DNA from: Gammaproteobacteria bacterium
GTDB lineage: Bacteria > Pseudomonadota > Gammaproteobacteria > Xanthomonadales > SZUA-36
Length of the DNA stretch: 64,000 nucleotides
Direction: 5' to 3'
Assembly (NCBI GenBank): GCA_024277815.1
Contig: JAJRUM010000076.1
Coordinates: 1 to 64,000 of the forward strand
Shown: in pieces, positions 26,803-35,705 of the stretch
How positions within the stretch are numbered: the first letter of the stretch is position 1
Layout: the number at the start of each line of letters is the position of its first letter
Program-made: the position numbers and the translations under genes
The notes under the pieces: generated by a model
What the model was told of the DNA's origin: nothing
The model's input: only the letters and a program-made list of their open reading frames with translations
Database searches by the model: none

Positions 26803-28653
26803 ATGACCAATCAACGTTCTCTCCCGGCAAAATTTGCATTGGGAGTCTGGCACTTCATTAACGGCAGCAGAAAAGTTTTTCTGAACCTGCTCTTTTTCGG
26901 GCTTATCTACGCAGTTTATGCCGGGCTGTCACAAGCACCGGAGCTGGCTCGCCTGAAAACTGATACCAGCCTGGTTATCCGCCCCTACGGTAATGTGGTT
27001 GAGCAATATTCGAGCACGCCGATGGACCGGGCACTACAGGAAGCGATGGGGCAGGAGCAGTCCGAAACGCGCTTACGTGACATGCTGGAGGCTATCCACC
27101 GGGCGGCAACAGATAACGACATAAGCCGCGTGGTGATTGACCCCAGTTATTTGCAGGGCATCGGCCTTGCCGCACTGAAGGACCTTGGCCATGCTGTAGA
27201 TGCGTTCAGGACCACGGGCAAGCCGGTGATTGCTGTGGCAGAAAACCTTGGCCAGCACCAGTATTACCTGGCTTCTCTGGCAGATGAAATCTGGTTGAAT
27301 CCAAATGGGACGGTCTGGATCGATGGCTACTCCAGTTACCGGCATTATTACCGTGAAGGCCTGGAAAAACTGGCGGTTGAAATCAACCTGTTCAGGGTAG
27401 GAGAGTACAAGTCCGCAATGGAACCATTTATCCGTGATGACATGTCGCCTGCCGCGGAGGAAGCCGGCAGGTACTGGATGAACGACTTGTGGCAACAGTA
27501 TCTTGAGGGTGTTTCTGAACACCGGGGCATACCGCTGGAGACCCTGACCAGGGCGATTGACGACATGCCTGCACGGATCGAGGCCGTGGGTGGTAATTTT
27601 GCGCAGTATGCGCTGGAGCTTGGTCTTGTTGACCGCCTTATGTCTGCACCCGAGTCCCGCCAGGAATTGGCACGCCTGACAACGCCTGATAAGGCGGGTG
27701 ACAGCTATCGTGCGGTCGGTATGCTGGATTACCTTGATCTGACCAACAAGCAAAAGGTCTTAACCGAGGACAAGCAGGTTGCAATTGTGATTGCTGAGGG
27801 CGAGATCGTCAGTGGCCGTCACCCCGCTGGACGTATTGGCTCTATCTCAACGGCTGAACAGCTGCGGCGCGTGGCGCGTGACGACAAGGTAGCGGCGGTG
27901 GTTGTGCGTATCAATAGCCCGGGGGGTGAGGCATTTGCATCCGAGATTCTGCGCCTTGAGTTACAGCAAATACGTGATTCCGGCAAGAAAGTGATCGTAT
28001 CAATGGGCAATGTTGCGGCATCCGGTGGTTATTGGATGGCCATGGCCGCTGATGAGGTCTGGGCGAGTCCGGCGACTATCACAGGCTCCATTGGCGTATT
28101 TGGTATGTTGCCGACGTTTGCAGGCACTCTGGGCAAGATTGGCGTGCATACGGATGGTTTCGGAACGACCGATATTGCCGGCAAGATCAGGCTTGACCGT
28201 TCACTGGATCCTGCCATGGCGCGCCTGCTTCAGGCCAGTACGGAAAGGGTCTACCAGCAGTTCCTTAGCCTGGTCAGAGTGGCTCGCGGGATGTCCACGC
28301 TGGCTGAAGTCGATGCCGTTGCGCAGGGCCGGGTCTGGAGCGGCCAGCAGGCAGCATTAAAAGGTCTGGTCGATAAAACCGGAACATTTCAGGATGCCAT
28401 TGATGCCGCTGCCCGCAGCGCCGGCCTGGGTGAGGATTACCAGGTTGAGTGGGTGGAGCCCAAGCAGTCGGCAATGGATAAATTATTTACAGAACTCATG
28501 GCGGATGCGGTAGCGTCCTTTGATCTGGCTGTCAGTACACCCTTCAACCTGCCCCAATCGTGGCTGCAGGGTATGCTGGATGATTTACAGTTTATTGCCG
28601 AAAAAGAGGGCAAATTCACCGTCGCTGCTTACTGCTTGTGCAGTATTCAATAA
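26803..28653 (+). CDS. sppA: signal peptide peptidase SppA, 67K type
   Basis: A 616-residue inner-membrane protease with one N-terminal anchor (about residues 25-45) and the tandem-repeat layout of the long SppA form. The general-base Lys lies in RVGEYKSAMEPF in the first half and the nucleophile Ser in GNVAASGGYWMA in the second, followed by GSIGVFGMLP. It clears leftover signal peptides from the membrane. It ends 7 bp inside the end of the convergent lipoprotein gene. Confidence 0.95.
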   Translation: MTNQRSLPAKFALGVWHFINGSRKVFLNLLFFGLIYAVYAGLSQAPELARLKTDTSLVIRPYGNVVEQYSSTPMDRALQEAMGQEQSETRLRDMLEAIHRAATDNDISRVVIDPSYLQGIGLAALKDLGHAVDAFRTTGKPVIAVAENLGQHQYYLASLADEIWLNPNGTVWIDGYSSYRHYYREGLEKLAVEINLFRVGEYKSAMEPFIRDDMSPAAEEAGRYWMNDLWQQYLEGVSEHRGIPLETLTRAIDDMPARIEAVGGNFAQYALELGLVDRLMSAPESRQELARLTTPDKAGDSYRAVGMLDYLDLTNKQKVLTEDKQVAIVIAEGEIVSGRHPAGRIGSISTAEQLRRVARDDKVAAVVVRINSPGGEAFASEILRLELQQIRDSGKKVIVSMGNVAASGGYWMAMAADEVWASPATITGSIGVFGMLPTFAGTLGKIGVHTDGFGTTDIAGKIRLDRSLDPAMARLLQASTERVYQQFLSLVRVARGMSTLAEVDAVAQGRVWSGQQAALKGLVDKTGTFQDAIDAAARSAGLGEDYQVEWVEPKQSAMDKLFTELMADAVASFDLAVSTPFNLPQSWLQGMLDDLQFIAEKEGKFTVAAYCLCSIQ

Positions 28654-29069
28654 CTCTTCTGAGTAGGATCAGGAAGCCCTGAATGCAATAACCAGCGCTC
28701 ACGTTGCTGGTCATATTTCCAGTATTGTTCATCGATAATGGTGCGCTCACGGGCCTGGTTTTTATTGAATATGTGTAGCTCAACCACCTGAATCAGGCCG
28801 TCGCCGTTATCGATCGGGGCTGAAGAGCGCAAGATGTATTGTGTCACCCGAAACAATCGCAAACGGTCCATTTCCAATCGCGAAATAGGGTGATCCTTCT
28901 GGTACTCAGGTGAAATAAAGTTGGCTGCAGCATCCCACTGGGCCCAGCGAACGATGGTTTCGTATTGCTTCAATGTTTCAGACAGGTCCTTGTCTTCCTT
29001 GGTTTGCGGGCAACCCATCAGCAGAACAGCGACGCCGAGCAGGGTGATAGTGCGCAGGATGGTTTTCAT
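28647..29069 (-). CDS. small lipoprotein of unknown function
   Basis: A 140-residue precursor with a lipoprotein signal: MKTILRTITLLGVAVLLMGC puts the lipidated Cys at 20. The mature part has a central region (RWAQWDAAANFISPEYQ) and beta-rich C-terminal part (DEQYWKYDQQRERWLLHSG), reminiscent of small NTF2-like folds, without active-site motifs. The start is the ATG giving this signal; the longer frame upstream reads the broken Kazal gene out of frame. It follows that gene by 22 bp and is probably in an operon with dgkA. Confidence 0.8.
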   Translation of the reverse strand: MKTILRTITLLGVAVLLMGCPQTKEDKDLSETLKQYETIVRWAQWDAAANFISPEYQKDHPISRLEMDRLRLFRVTQYILRSSAPIDNGDGLIQVVELHIFNKNQARERTIIDEQYWKYDQQRERWLLHSGLPDPTQKSY

Positions 29070-29091
29070 TTTGTGGGCTTCCTGGTTGCTG

Positions 29092-29418
29092 TTAAAGATT
29101 GGATTTGGCCGGCGTTGCTGAGCCATTGCCGGATTGGTCGCCGCAAGCCCCGGGAGTGCTGTCAGGTACACCTGCGCCACGGGCACTGCAGGCATTACCG
29201 TAGGTTTTCCCATCACAGCCACAAACCGGGTCATACTGCATGGTACACGGGATGGGCCCCGGAGGTGGTGTGACCTGGCACTTCTCCGCTGCGGGCGGTG
29301 TTCCCGTAACAACCGGCTGTTCGGCAGCAGTCCCGGACCCGGCGGGTTCAGCTCAGCCGAATAAGAACAAGCTGGTGAAGGCCAGCATCATTGCGATGGT
29401 CAAATAGTGCTTAGACAT
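29092..29418 (-). pseudogene. Kazal-type protease-inhibitor lipoprotein with TGA at the lipobox cysteine
   Basis: A 108-codon frame begins MSKHYLTIAMMLAFTSLFLFG, hits TGA at 29353-29355, and continues [15 protein letters not shown] to a TAA at 29092. The C-terminal half is a clear Kazal domain with six cysteines ([20 protein letters not shown] plus flanking Cys). The TGA stands exactly where LFG-C would place the lipidated Cys+1, so TGC or TGT to TGA is the likely change. The ATG overlaps the dgkA stop and uses a GGAG site inside dgkA. As written, only a 21-residue signal peptide would be made. Confidence 0.8.
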
Positions 29419-29812
29419 AAAATCTACTCCAGGCGACGCTCAGCCAGACAACGGCAAGAAAAATCAGTGCAAACATCACGGCCGTGGAGGCTATGTCCTT
29501 GGCCCGACCGGAAAGAGTGTGCTGTTCCGCACCGATACGGTCAACCGTATTCTCCACAGCACTGTTCAGTAGTTCCACGATGATCAGTACAAACAGTGGG
29601 GTGATAAGTAATAGCCACTCAATCATCGAACGGGCCAGCCACACCGAGGCCGGCAACAGGATAACAGTCAGGCCAAGTTCCTGCCTGAAGGCAGCCTCAT
29701 ACCTGAAAGCATCGCGGAAACCGCGAAAAGAATTGCCGGTGGCCTTGATGATCCGGTTGATGCCGGTGAGTCCGGGTTTCACCTGTGCGCTCTCTACTCT
29801 GCAGTGTGCCAA
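29411..29812 (-). CDS. dgkA: diacylglycerol kinase DgkA
   Basis: A 133-residue inner-membrane enzyme with three helices and a short N-terminal surface region. The signature VELLNSAVENTVDRIG carries the catalytic Glu and Asn; RAKDIASTAVM precedes the last helix. It phosphorylates diacylglycerol left from osmoregulated glycan synthesis back to phosphatidate. The first few residues (MAHCRVESAQV) are uncertain, since the conserved part begins at KPGLTGINRIIKA. The Kazal gene starts within its last codons. Confidence 0.93.
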   Translation of the reverse strand: MAHCRVESAQVKPGLTGINRIIKATGNSFRGFRDAFRYEAAFRQELGLTVILLPASVWLARSMIEWLLLITPLFVLIIVELLNSAVENTVDRIGAEQHTLSGRAKDIASTAVMFALIFLAVVWLSVAWSRFYV

Positions 29813-29909
29813 CTGGTATTATGCGTAAGTGGGCCGGTGGTGACAATCCGGCTGGCGATTATTTTGACCTGGCACAAGCTTGCCGGAACAACTTTGATGG
29901 GATACCTGA

Positions 29910-30680
29910 ATGCTTAAAGTCGCTTCCTGGAACGTTAATTCTCTGAATGTCCGCCTGCCGCATGTGCTGGCGTGGTGTGATACTGCGCAGCCGGATATCC
30001 TGGCTTTGCAGGAAACCAAAATGACCGATGACCGGTTTCCGACAGAGGCGTTGCAACAGGCGGGTTATCACAGCGTTTATTCAGGCCAGAAAACCTACAA
30101 TGGCGTGGCCATACTCAGCCGTCAGGTGGCGACTGATGTAGTGACCGACATCGATGGACTGGACGATCCGCAACGCCGTATTCTGGCTGCTACGGTCGGG
30201 GATGTGCGGGTCATAGACCTGTATGTCGTAAATGGCAGCGAGGTAGGATCAGAGAAGTTCGCCTACAAGATGCATTGGCTGGAAAAAGTATCCGCCTGGA
30301 TCGCTGGTGAAATGCAGCGGTATGAGAAAGTTATCGTACTGGGTGATTTCAATATTGCTCCCGATGACCGGGACGTCCATGACCCGCAGTCGTGGCACGG
30401 GAAGATTCTTTGCAGCACGCCGGAGCGGGAGGCCCTGCAGCATATTCTGGATCTCGGACTGACGGATACTTTCAGGCAGTTTGAGCAAGCGGAAAAGAGC
30501 TGGAGTTGGTGGGACTATCGCATGGCTGCGTTCCGCCGGAATATGGGTCTTCGGATTGACCTGATACTGGTCTCTGCACCGCTGCAAAAGGCCTGCAGCG
30601 CAGCGTATATTGACAAGGAACCACGTCGCCAGGAAAGGCCATCAGATCACACACCGGTGGTTGCTGAGTTCAGCCTGTAA
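29910..30680 (+). CDS. xthA: exodeoxyribonuclease III
   Basis: A 256-residue AP endonuclease/3'-5' exonuclease of base excision repair. The fold's motifs are in order: ASWNVNSLNVRLPHVL, LQETKMTDDRFP (metal Glu), GDFNIAPDDRDV, WSWWDYR and the C-terminal PSDHTPVVAEF (catalytic Asp-His). Full length for the family. It is divergent from dgkA with 97 bp between them. An 8-bp hairpin without a T tract (30720-30739) lies in the 75 bp before the convergent glutaredoxin gene. Confidence 0.95.
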   Translation: MLKVASWNVNSLNVRLPHVLAWCDTAQPDILALQETKMTDDRFPTEALQQAGYHSVYSGQKTYNGVAILSRQVATDVVTDIDGLDDPQRRILAATVGDVRVIDLYVVNGSEVGSEKFAYKMHWLEKVSAWIAGEMQRYEKVIVLGDFNIAPDDRDVHDPQSWHGKILCSTPEREALQHILDLGLTDTFRQFEQAEKSWSWWDYRMAAFRRNMGLRIDLILVSAPLQKACSAAYIDKEPRRQERPSDHTPVVAEFSL

Positions 30681-30755
30681 CTGACTGGAGTTTATCCGGC
30701 TGCTTCTATTGTGCATGAACCACTCCGCTGTCGGAGTGGAACAGACTACCCGGTT

Positions 30756-31691
30756 TTAGTTGTGCCCGCTGTATTGTGGCACTGATGGGTCGATCTGTTT
30801 GGACCAGGCATCAATGCCGCCGGCGACATTGCTGACATTGCTGAATCCCTGCTTGCGAAAGTGCTCCGCTGCGACCTGGCTGCGGTTACCAACATGGCAA
30901 ATAAATGCCAAGGCGGTGTCTTTGGGCATGGCTTCAATTTCCTGCATCATGCCACCTTCCATTGGTTTTGCTGCAGCCAGTGAAGCGAGTTTCCGCTCTT
31001 CCTTGCCGCGCACATCAACCAGGATCACGCTATCGTCTTCCAGTGCCTGCTTAAGCGCTTCCACGCTCATCTGGTTCACTGGTTTAGGTGCTTGCGGCAG
31101 GTTGATGGTCAGGCCTTCTCCCTGCATGGTTTCTACCCAGTCAATGACCGCACCATTCGCGCGCTGTGCTGAGGCCAGGTCAAACAGAAATGTGATGCCA
31201 TTGGCTTCGACCTTGATCTCATGTCCTTCAGCGGGTGCTACGTTGAACTGAGATTGCCAGCCGGCATCAACAGCAAAATGCAGACCGACATTGTCATGGC
31301 CAGCCATGGCTTCACGAATTTTTTCTGCGGCGGCATCCGTAATGGTCACCTCCGGCGGTGTGCGGTCCGGCGCTTCAATGCCCAGCATGTCATGTAATTC
31401 GCAGCTGTTGTACATGGCGCTGACGATGTCGCAGCCACCAACCAGCTCACCATTGATATACAGCTGTGGAATGGTCGGCCAGTTACCATAAGCCTTGATG
31501 CCTTCCCGGATCTCCTGGTCTTGCAGGACATCGACAGTGGCGTAGTCGTTGAGGATGGAGTCCAGTAAGCCTGCTGTCTTGGATGAAAAACCACACATCG
31601 GTGCCTGCGGGGTTCCTTTCATGAAAAGAACGACCTGGTCCTGTTGGATGATTTTTTCAATTTGTTCGCGGGTGCTTTCAGTTAAGCTCAT
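30756..31691 (-). CDS. three-domain fusion: Grx4-type monothiol glutaredoxin, degenerate IscA-like domain, rhodanese
   Basis: A 311-residue cytosolic protein. Residues 1-105 are a monothiol glutaredoxin with the CGFS site (33-36) that holds a 2Fe-2S cluster with glutathione. Residues about 112-200 look like an A-type carrier (ITDAAAEKIREAM, IDWVETMQGEGLTINLP), but the three cluster-binding cysteines are gone: the first is replaced around GWQSQF and the C-terminal CGC is absent. Residues about 205-305 are a rhodanese with active Cys265 in FICHVGNRS. The whole suggests iron-sulfur or sulfur-transfer work. Monocistronic by spacing. Confidence 0.9.
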   Translation of the reverse strand: MSLTESTREQIEKIIQQDQVVLFMKGTPQAPMCGFSSKTAGLLDSILNDYATVDVLQDQEIREGIKAYGNWPTIPQLYINGELVGGCDIVSAMYNSCELHDMLGIEAPDRTPPEVTITDAAAEKIREAMAGHDNVGLHFAVDAGWQSQFNVAPAEGHEIKVEANGITFLFDLASAQRANGAVIDWVETMQGEGLTINLPQAPKPVNQMSVEALKQALEDDSVILVDVRGKEERKLASLAAAKPMEGGMMQEIEAMPKDTALAFICHVGNRSQVAAEHFRKQGFSNVSNVAGGIDAWSKQIDPSVPQYSGHN

Positions 31692-31762
31692 AGTACTGGA
31701 TTCCGATATTTTTTCAGATGAAGGATTACATTGGGGGTACTGCTGGTAACATCCAGTCTGTC

Positions 31763-32098
31763 TTATCGCGAGGCGTTGAATTCCTCGCCGTAGTCGATGG
31801 TTATCTCCTGTAAGGCCTTGATATCACACAAGGTATATAATTCCAGCCCGTCCATCTCTCCGTTCGCTGGCCGGGCGTGGTTCAGAAAGCGTAACTCACC
31901 GATACCGTCATAGCCAACCCATTCATCTTTCCCGGTGTTGTCAACCCACAAAACATGCATACCGTTTTGCTGTGTTTCAGTGCTTTCATAATGGCCTATC
32001 CAGGTGCCAGCCGGGATATCCTGCCGGGCAAACAGGCCCTGGCCATGAACGGCCGAATCGGCAACAAAACACAAGGGGTTGGTATCGTATTCCTGCAT
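31763..32098 (-). CDS. small SET-domain protein (putative lysine methyltransferase)
   Basis: A 111-residue protein that is just a SET core. It starts with the SAM-binding stretch SAVHGQGLFARQDIPAGTWI, contains ELRFLNHARPANGEM (the RFxNH knot motif) and ends TIDYGEEF with the conserved Tyr. No pre- or post-SET cysteines. It should methylate lysine on a protein, by family. Its ATG directly follows the TGA of the upstream gene (TGAATG), so the two are tightly coupled, which makes the unknown 384-residue product a candidate substrate. Confidence 0.85.
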   Translation of the reverse strand: MQEYDTNPLCFVADSAVHGQGLFARQDIPAGTWIGHYESTETQQNGMHVLWVDNTGKDEWVGYDGIGELRFLNHARPANGEMDGLELYTLCDIKALQEITIDYGEEFNASR

Positions 32099-33253
32099 TC
32101 AGTGCTTCAGCGTATCTGCCATCAGCTGACGGCTGGCCGGGTTGTATACGATGTTGCCCGGGTACGCAGTATCACCACTGAGCCCCTCCTGCCGGATGAA
32201 CCGGTGCAAATCGTTTAAGCCGTCCGGCTGTATTGGATAGAAATTTATTTGCCGCTTGCCACTGACAACCGAGACAGCCACTATGCCCAGGTCGTCAGCG
32301 TGGTGTTCGGTTACCAGCGCGGCACCCTGCTGTGGTTCATGGGTGGATTCTTCCAGGAAAAATGTATCGGTCAGTTCTGCATCCTGCAAGCCAGGCAGGT
32401 GCTGTCTGACCGTAATCCCATGGGCGGTGAGCATGGCCAGATATCGTCTGTACTCCCTGGTCCAGTCAGAATATGCGGGCTGGAGCTGTTGGTCCGAAGC
32501 AGGAATGTCTGTGCCGCCACCGTAGCTGGACCACCAGTCAAAGGACTCGAAGAAGCAATGCACAGCACCCTCACGCCACTCGAAGTGCGAGCCCTGTGTG
32601 GTGGTCACTTTCAGAATCTGCTCTGAGGAGCGCATGGCCGCGTCAAGCAACTCCCACAAGGGCAGAAAGCCGTAGTGTTCCAACTGTAGTCTGAGCATTG
32701 CGTTCAAGTCGGTGGTGGTCATGAACCGTGCATGGCTAACCGCAATCCCGAACTGTGATTCAAGGCCCTGGGCAGAATGTGCCGACAATTGCCCCTGTTC
32801 AATAAAGCGGTGTTCCATTTGGTCCGCCAGGTCGGGCATGTTGTCGGCGGGGCCGCAAACCAGTATTGGCAATATCTGCAACAGGCCCAGCGGAATATGT
32901 GCACGTGGTTGCAGTTCATCCAGGGGCATTCGTCCTTTTTTAGCGCCGATACTCAACAGGTGGGGTCGAAAATCAGCCCCCGGGTTGCTGGTTTGTTGAA
33001 GGCTCTCCAGGGCGTTGTAAACCAACATATCGGGGCACAGTATCTGGGTTTGGTCATAGAGGGCGCCGGGCATAACCAGCGTGTACCGGTTGATGTCCGG
33101 AACCATGCTGGTCAGGTCGGTAGCCAGGTGTGCCAGTACCTGCTCAGCAGCTGCCCGGTCCAGTAAAGCCGGGCGCGCGGGTTTGTTGCTGATCTGGCGC
33201 CGGGGGTCAATCTCGATGCCAACAAGAATGTTCTGCTGCTGAAGTCTGGCCAT
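32099..33253 (-). CDS. cytosolic protein of unknown function coupled to the SET-domain gene
   Basis: A 384-residue protein from the ATG giving MARLQQQNILVGIEIDP; the longer frame upstream runs through the lipoprotein gene on the same strand and is not coding. No signal peptide or membrane helix. Composition is rich in Gln, His and Asp. It contains segments such as ILPILVCGPADNMPDLADQ, HCFFESFDWWSSYGGG and TEHHADDLGIVAVSVVSG, none of which I can tie to a family. The gene sits 10 bp after the LEA14-like lipoprotein gene and ends with TGAATG into the SET gene. Confidence 0.7.
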   Translation of the reverse strand: MARLQQQNILVGIEIDPRRQISNKPARPALLDRAAAEQVLAHLATDLTSMVPDINRYTLVMPGALYDQTQILCPDMLVYNALESLQQTSNPGADFRPHLLSIGAKKGRMPLDELQPRAHIPLGLLQILPILVCGPADNMPDLADQMEHRFIEQGQLSAHSAQGLESQFGIAVSHARFMTTTDLNAMLRLQLEHYGFLPLWELLDAAMRSSEQILKVTTTQGSHFEWREGAVHCFFESFDWWSSYGGGTDIPASDQQLQPAYSDWTREYRRYLAMLTAHGITVRQHLPGLQDAELTDTFFLEESTHEPQQGAALVTEHHADDLGIVAVSVVSGKRQINFYPIQPDGLNDLHRFIRQEGLSGDTAYPGNIVYNPASRQLMADTLKH

Positions 33254-33263
33254 GGAACTGAGT

Positions 33264-33746
33264 TTAGCGGAACTGTCCCGGCCTTCCCGGAACGGGGTAG
33301 AGGTGCCCATCATGGCTGAAATGCAATTTGTCATCTTCGGCAGAGATAATTGAGCCCTCAAGAGAATAGGGCAGACTCTTGACTTCGCCAGCTTCAAGCT
33401 TGTCAAGCAGTTGCTTGCTTTCACCTGACTCTTCAGCGCTGATAGTCCATGTTTCGGTGCCATTGGCAGCGATGCTGGTGGTGGCCGGGCCCGAGTGGGA
33501 AAACAGCTCACTACCTTCGACAGACAAACTGAAATCAATGGCCCGGATATCCAGGGTTTCACCATTCAGATTGCGCATACTCAGCTGCAGTTCAATGCCG
33601 TTGCCCGTATGACTCAGCTCGTTCAGGCGCACAATGGGTGCGGCCCCGCGAATAATTTTGGTGCCGCAAGCCGCAAGCAGAAAAACCGCTGTGAGCAGCA
33701 GCAACAAGATAGAAAATTTGTGTGTGAGTCTAGGCATGGTGTTCAT
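33264..33746 (-). CDS. LEA14-like (WHy domain) lipoprotein
   Basis: A 160-residue precursor starting at MNTMPRLTHKF behind a TGAGG site, with a lipobox LLAAC. The mature protein is a single beta-sandwich: GIELQLSMRNLNGETLDIRAIDFSLSV is the characteristic strand pair of LEA type 2 proteins. Members are thought to help envelopes withstand stress; function unproven. Its start overlaps the end of the oppF-like gene by 17 bp, so it is likely translated from the same message. Confidence 0.85.
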   Translation of the reverse strand: MNTMPRLTHKFSILLLLLTAVFLLAACGTKIIRGAAPIVRLNELSHTGNGIELQLSMRNLNGETLDIRAIDFSLSVEGSELFSHSGPATTSIAANGTETWTISAEESGESKQLLDKLEAGEVKSLPYSLEGSIISAEDDKLHFSHDGHLYPVPGRPGQFR

Positions 33747-34725
33747 TGGCAAGTACCTCAGCATAAAGATGGCATTTTACGCAAAGCGGGCCATCTTTGT
33801 GGTCAATTTTATGGGATTCCGGCTCACGCTGCTCACAAACCGGTATTTTCTCTGTGCATGTTCCCGCGTAGGTGCAGGCTGATGAGCGAGTGGTTAGCTC
33901 TTCAGCAGATTGAAGCCAGCCGATGTTGGCCTGGGTTGGTGATTCAGCTTCAAACTGAGCCGAAGCCAGCAATGCTTTACTGCAGGGGTGACCTGGCTGG
34001 CTGAAAAACGTGTCAGCAGGTGCGTACTCGAGCAATTGCCCACGGTACATAACAGCAACATCATCTGCAATCTGGCGGATGACCGCCAGGTCGTGCGAAA
34101 TGAACAGGAACGATATGCCATGCTTCTTTTGCAGAGTTTGTATTAACTGCAATATCTGTGCCTGGATTGAAACATCCAGTGCGGAAACGGCCTCGTCGGC
34201 GATCAACAACTCAGGATCGGTTACCAGTGCCCTGGCGATTGCGATGCGCTGTTGTTGTCCGCTGGAAAACTGGTGCGGGTAACGTTGCAGGATACTTTCG
34301 TCCAGTCCGACGGTGTGCAGGGTCTGTCTGATTTTTTGCTGCCGGGAGTCGGCGTCATGAATGGCAAAGTGCCGGAGCGGTTCCAGCAATGTCTGGGCTA
34401 TTGTTCGTCGCGGACTCAATGAAGCAGACGGGTCCTGGAAGATGAGCTGAATACGCTTGCGAGCCTCTTTGAGTTGGGCAGCGCCCATGCTCAGGATATC
34501 TTCATTGCGGAATATTATTTGACCCGCATCCGGTTTTATCAACCGCAGAATCGCGCGCGCTACGCTGCTCTTGCCGGCACCTGATGTTCCGACCAGTCCC
34601 AGTGTTTTGCCTGCGGCCAGGCTGAAACTCACTTGATCGACAGCGTGTTGATGGTTGCTGAAACTCAATGACAGTTCACGGACCTGGAGCAGGGCAGTTT
34701 CAGCTTGTGGGTTCTGTGTGTGCAT
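33730..34725 (-). CDS. oligopeptide/dipeptide ABC transporter ATPase (OppF-like)
   Basis: A 331-residue ATPase. Walker A GTSGAGKSS, Q-loop IFQDPSASLSPRRT, signature FSSGQQQRIAIARAL, Walker B LLIADEAVSALD, H-loop FISHDL. Two deviations are visible: the signature is SSGQQ rather than SGGQQ, and Walker B has DEA where this family normally has DEP. The C-terminal Cys-rich extension (SACTYAGTCTEKIPVCEQ) is typical of Opp/Dpp ATPases and can carry an iron-sulfur cluster. Its ATG overlaps the stop of the upstream ATPase (TAATG). Confidence 0.92.
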   Translation of the reverse strand: MHTQNPQAETALLQVRELSLSFSNHQHAVDQVSFSLAAGKTLGLVGTSGAGKSSVARAILRLIKPDAGQIIFRNEDILSMGAAQLKEARKRIQLIFQDPSASLSPRRTIAQTLLEPLRHFAIHDADSRQQKIRQTLHTVGLDESILQRYPHQFSSGQQQRIAIARALVTDPELLIADEAVSALDVSIQAQILQLIQTLQKKHGISFLFISHDLAVIRQIADDVAVMYRGQLLEYAPADTFFSQPGHPCSKALLASAQFEAESPTQANIGWLQSAEELTTRSSACTYAGTCTEKIPVCEQREPESHKIDHKDGPLCVKCHLYAEVLANEHHA

Positions 34726-35705
34726 TACAGCGGCCTGAAGCAGGCAACGATCCCGGCACCGTCGCCGCTGCCCTGATGAACCAGTTGTGGGGTTGAATGT
34801 TCGCATTGTGGTTCAGAATAGCTGCACCTGGGCGCAAAGTGACAGCCGTTCGGGAGTGCCGAAGGGCTTGGTAGCTGGCCGGGTATGGCTTTGATTTCCG
34901 ACGGCCTCGATGGGCCGATTTGCGGGATGCAGGCGACCAGTCCAGCGCTGTAGGGGTGCCTGGCATGCGCGAACAATTTTTTGCAGTTCGTGCTCTCAAG
35001 TACGCGGCCACAGTACATGACCATCACTTTCTGGCAGCTTCGCCGGATCACTGAAAGATCATGGCTGACCATCAGAACTGCAGTTTGGTAGTCTGTGCGC
35101 AGGCGCTCAATTTGTTGCAGGATCAATGCCCGGGTGCTGCTGTCCAGTGCCGTGGTGGGCTCATCAGCGATCACCACAGCGGGCCTGCAGACCGTTGCCA
35201 TCGCGATCATTGCCAGTTGCCGCATGCCGCCGGACAGTTGGTGCGGATAAGCGGAAAAGATCTTTTCAGGTTGGTGAAAGCCTACTTGCCGCAGTGAGTC
35301 GAGTGTTGCATGCCGGGCGGCACGTCTGTTGCCACTGGTATGCCGCCGGTGCACTGCGGTGACCTGCTGGCCAATGGTGAATACCGGGTCAAGGGCTGTA
35401 CCGGGTTGCTGAAAGACCATGGCAATGTCGCGGCCAAGAATACGGCGCCGTTGTGCCGCACTCAGGGTTGATATCTCTTTGCCACAAACCTTGATCGCAG
35501 CACACTGCACGGTGGCCTGTGCTGCTGGCAACAAACCGAGAATGGCATACGCTGTCATGGTTTTGCCGCAGCCGGACTCACCGACCAGGCCGACGGACTC
35601 ACCTGCTTTGATGCTGAAACTGATATTGTCCACGACTTTGATCCGGCCCGATTCGGTTTTCAACCAGACGCTGAGCTTGCTCACTTTCAAAGCCTCGGCA
35701 GTCAA
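34725..35705 (-). CDS. oligopeptide/dipeptide ABC transporter ATPase (OppD-like)
   Basis: A 326-residue ATPase with Walker [10 protein letters not shown]-loop [15 protein letters not shown], signature [16 protein letters not shown], Walker [18 protein letters not shown] and MVSHDLSVI. The C-terminal oligopeptide-specific domain has the cysteines of [17 protein letters not shown]. It forms the heterodimeric motor with the OppF-like protein. Start and stop both overlap neighbours by 1 to 4 bp, so the five transport genes form one coupled operon. Confidence 0.93.
   Translation of the reverse strand: MTAEALKVSKLSVWLKTESGRIKVVDNISFSIKAGESVGLVGESGCGKTMTAYAILGLLPAAQATVQCAAIKVCGKEISTLSAAQRRRILGRDIAMVFQQPGTALDPVFTIGQQVTAVHRRHTSGNRRAARHATLDSLRQVGFHQPEKIFSAYPHQLSGGMRQLAMIAMATVCRPAVVIADEPTTALDSSTRALILQQIERLRTDYQTAVLMVSHDLSVIRRSCQKVMVMYCGRVLESTNCKKLFAHARHPYSAGLVACIPQIGPSRPSEIKAIPGQLPSPSALPNGCHFAPRCSYSEPQCEHSTPQLVHQGSGDGAGIVACFRPL

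Noticed and set aside
29353-29355. Selenocysteine coding at the TGA of the Kazal gene
   Set aside because: No convincing bacterial SECIS hairpin follows the TGA, and a lipobox needs a normal cysteine thiol; a point mutation or error is simpler.
33254-33565. Upstream extension of the unknown 384-residue protein
   Set aside because: The extension reads through the LEA14-like lipoprotein gene out of frame and gives a Ser/Pro-rich non-native sequence.
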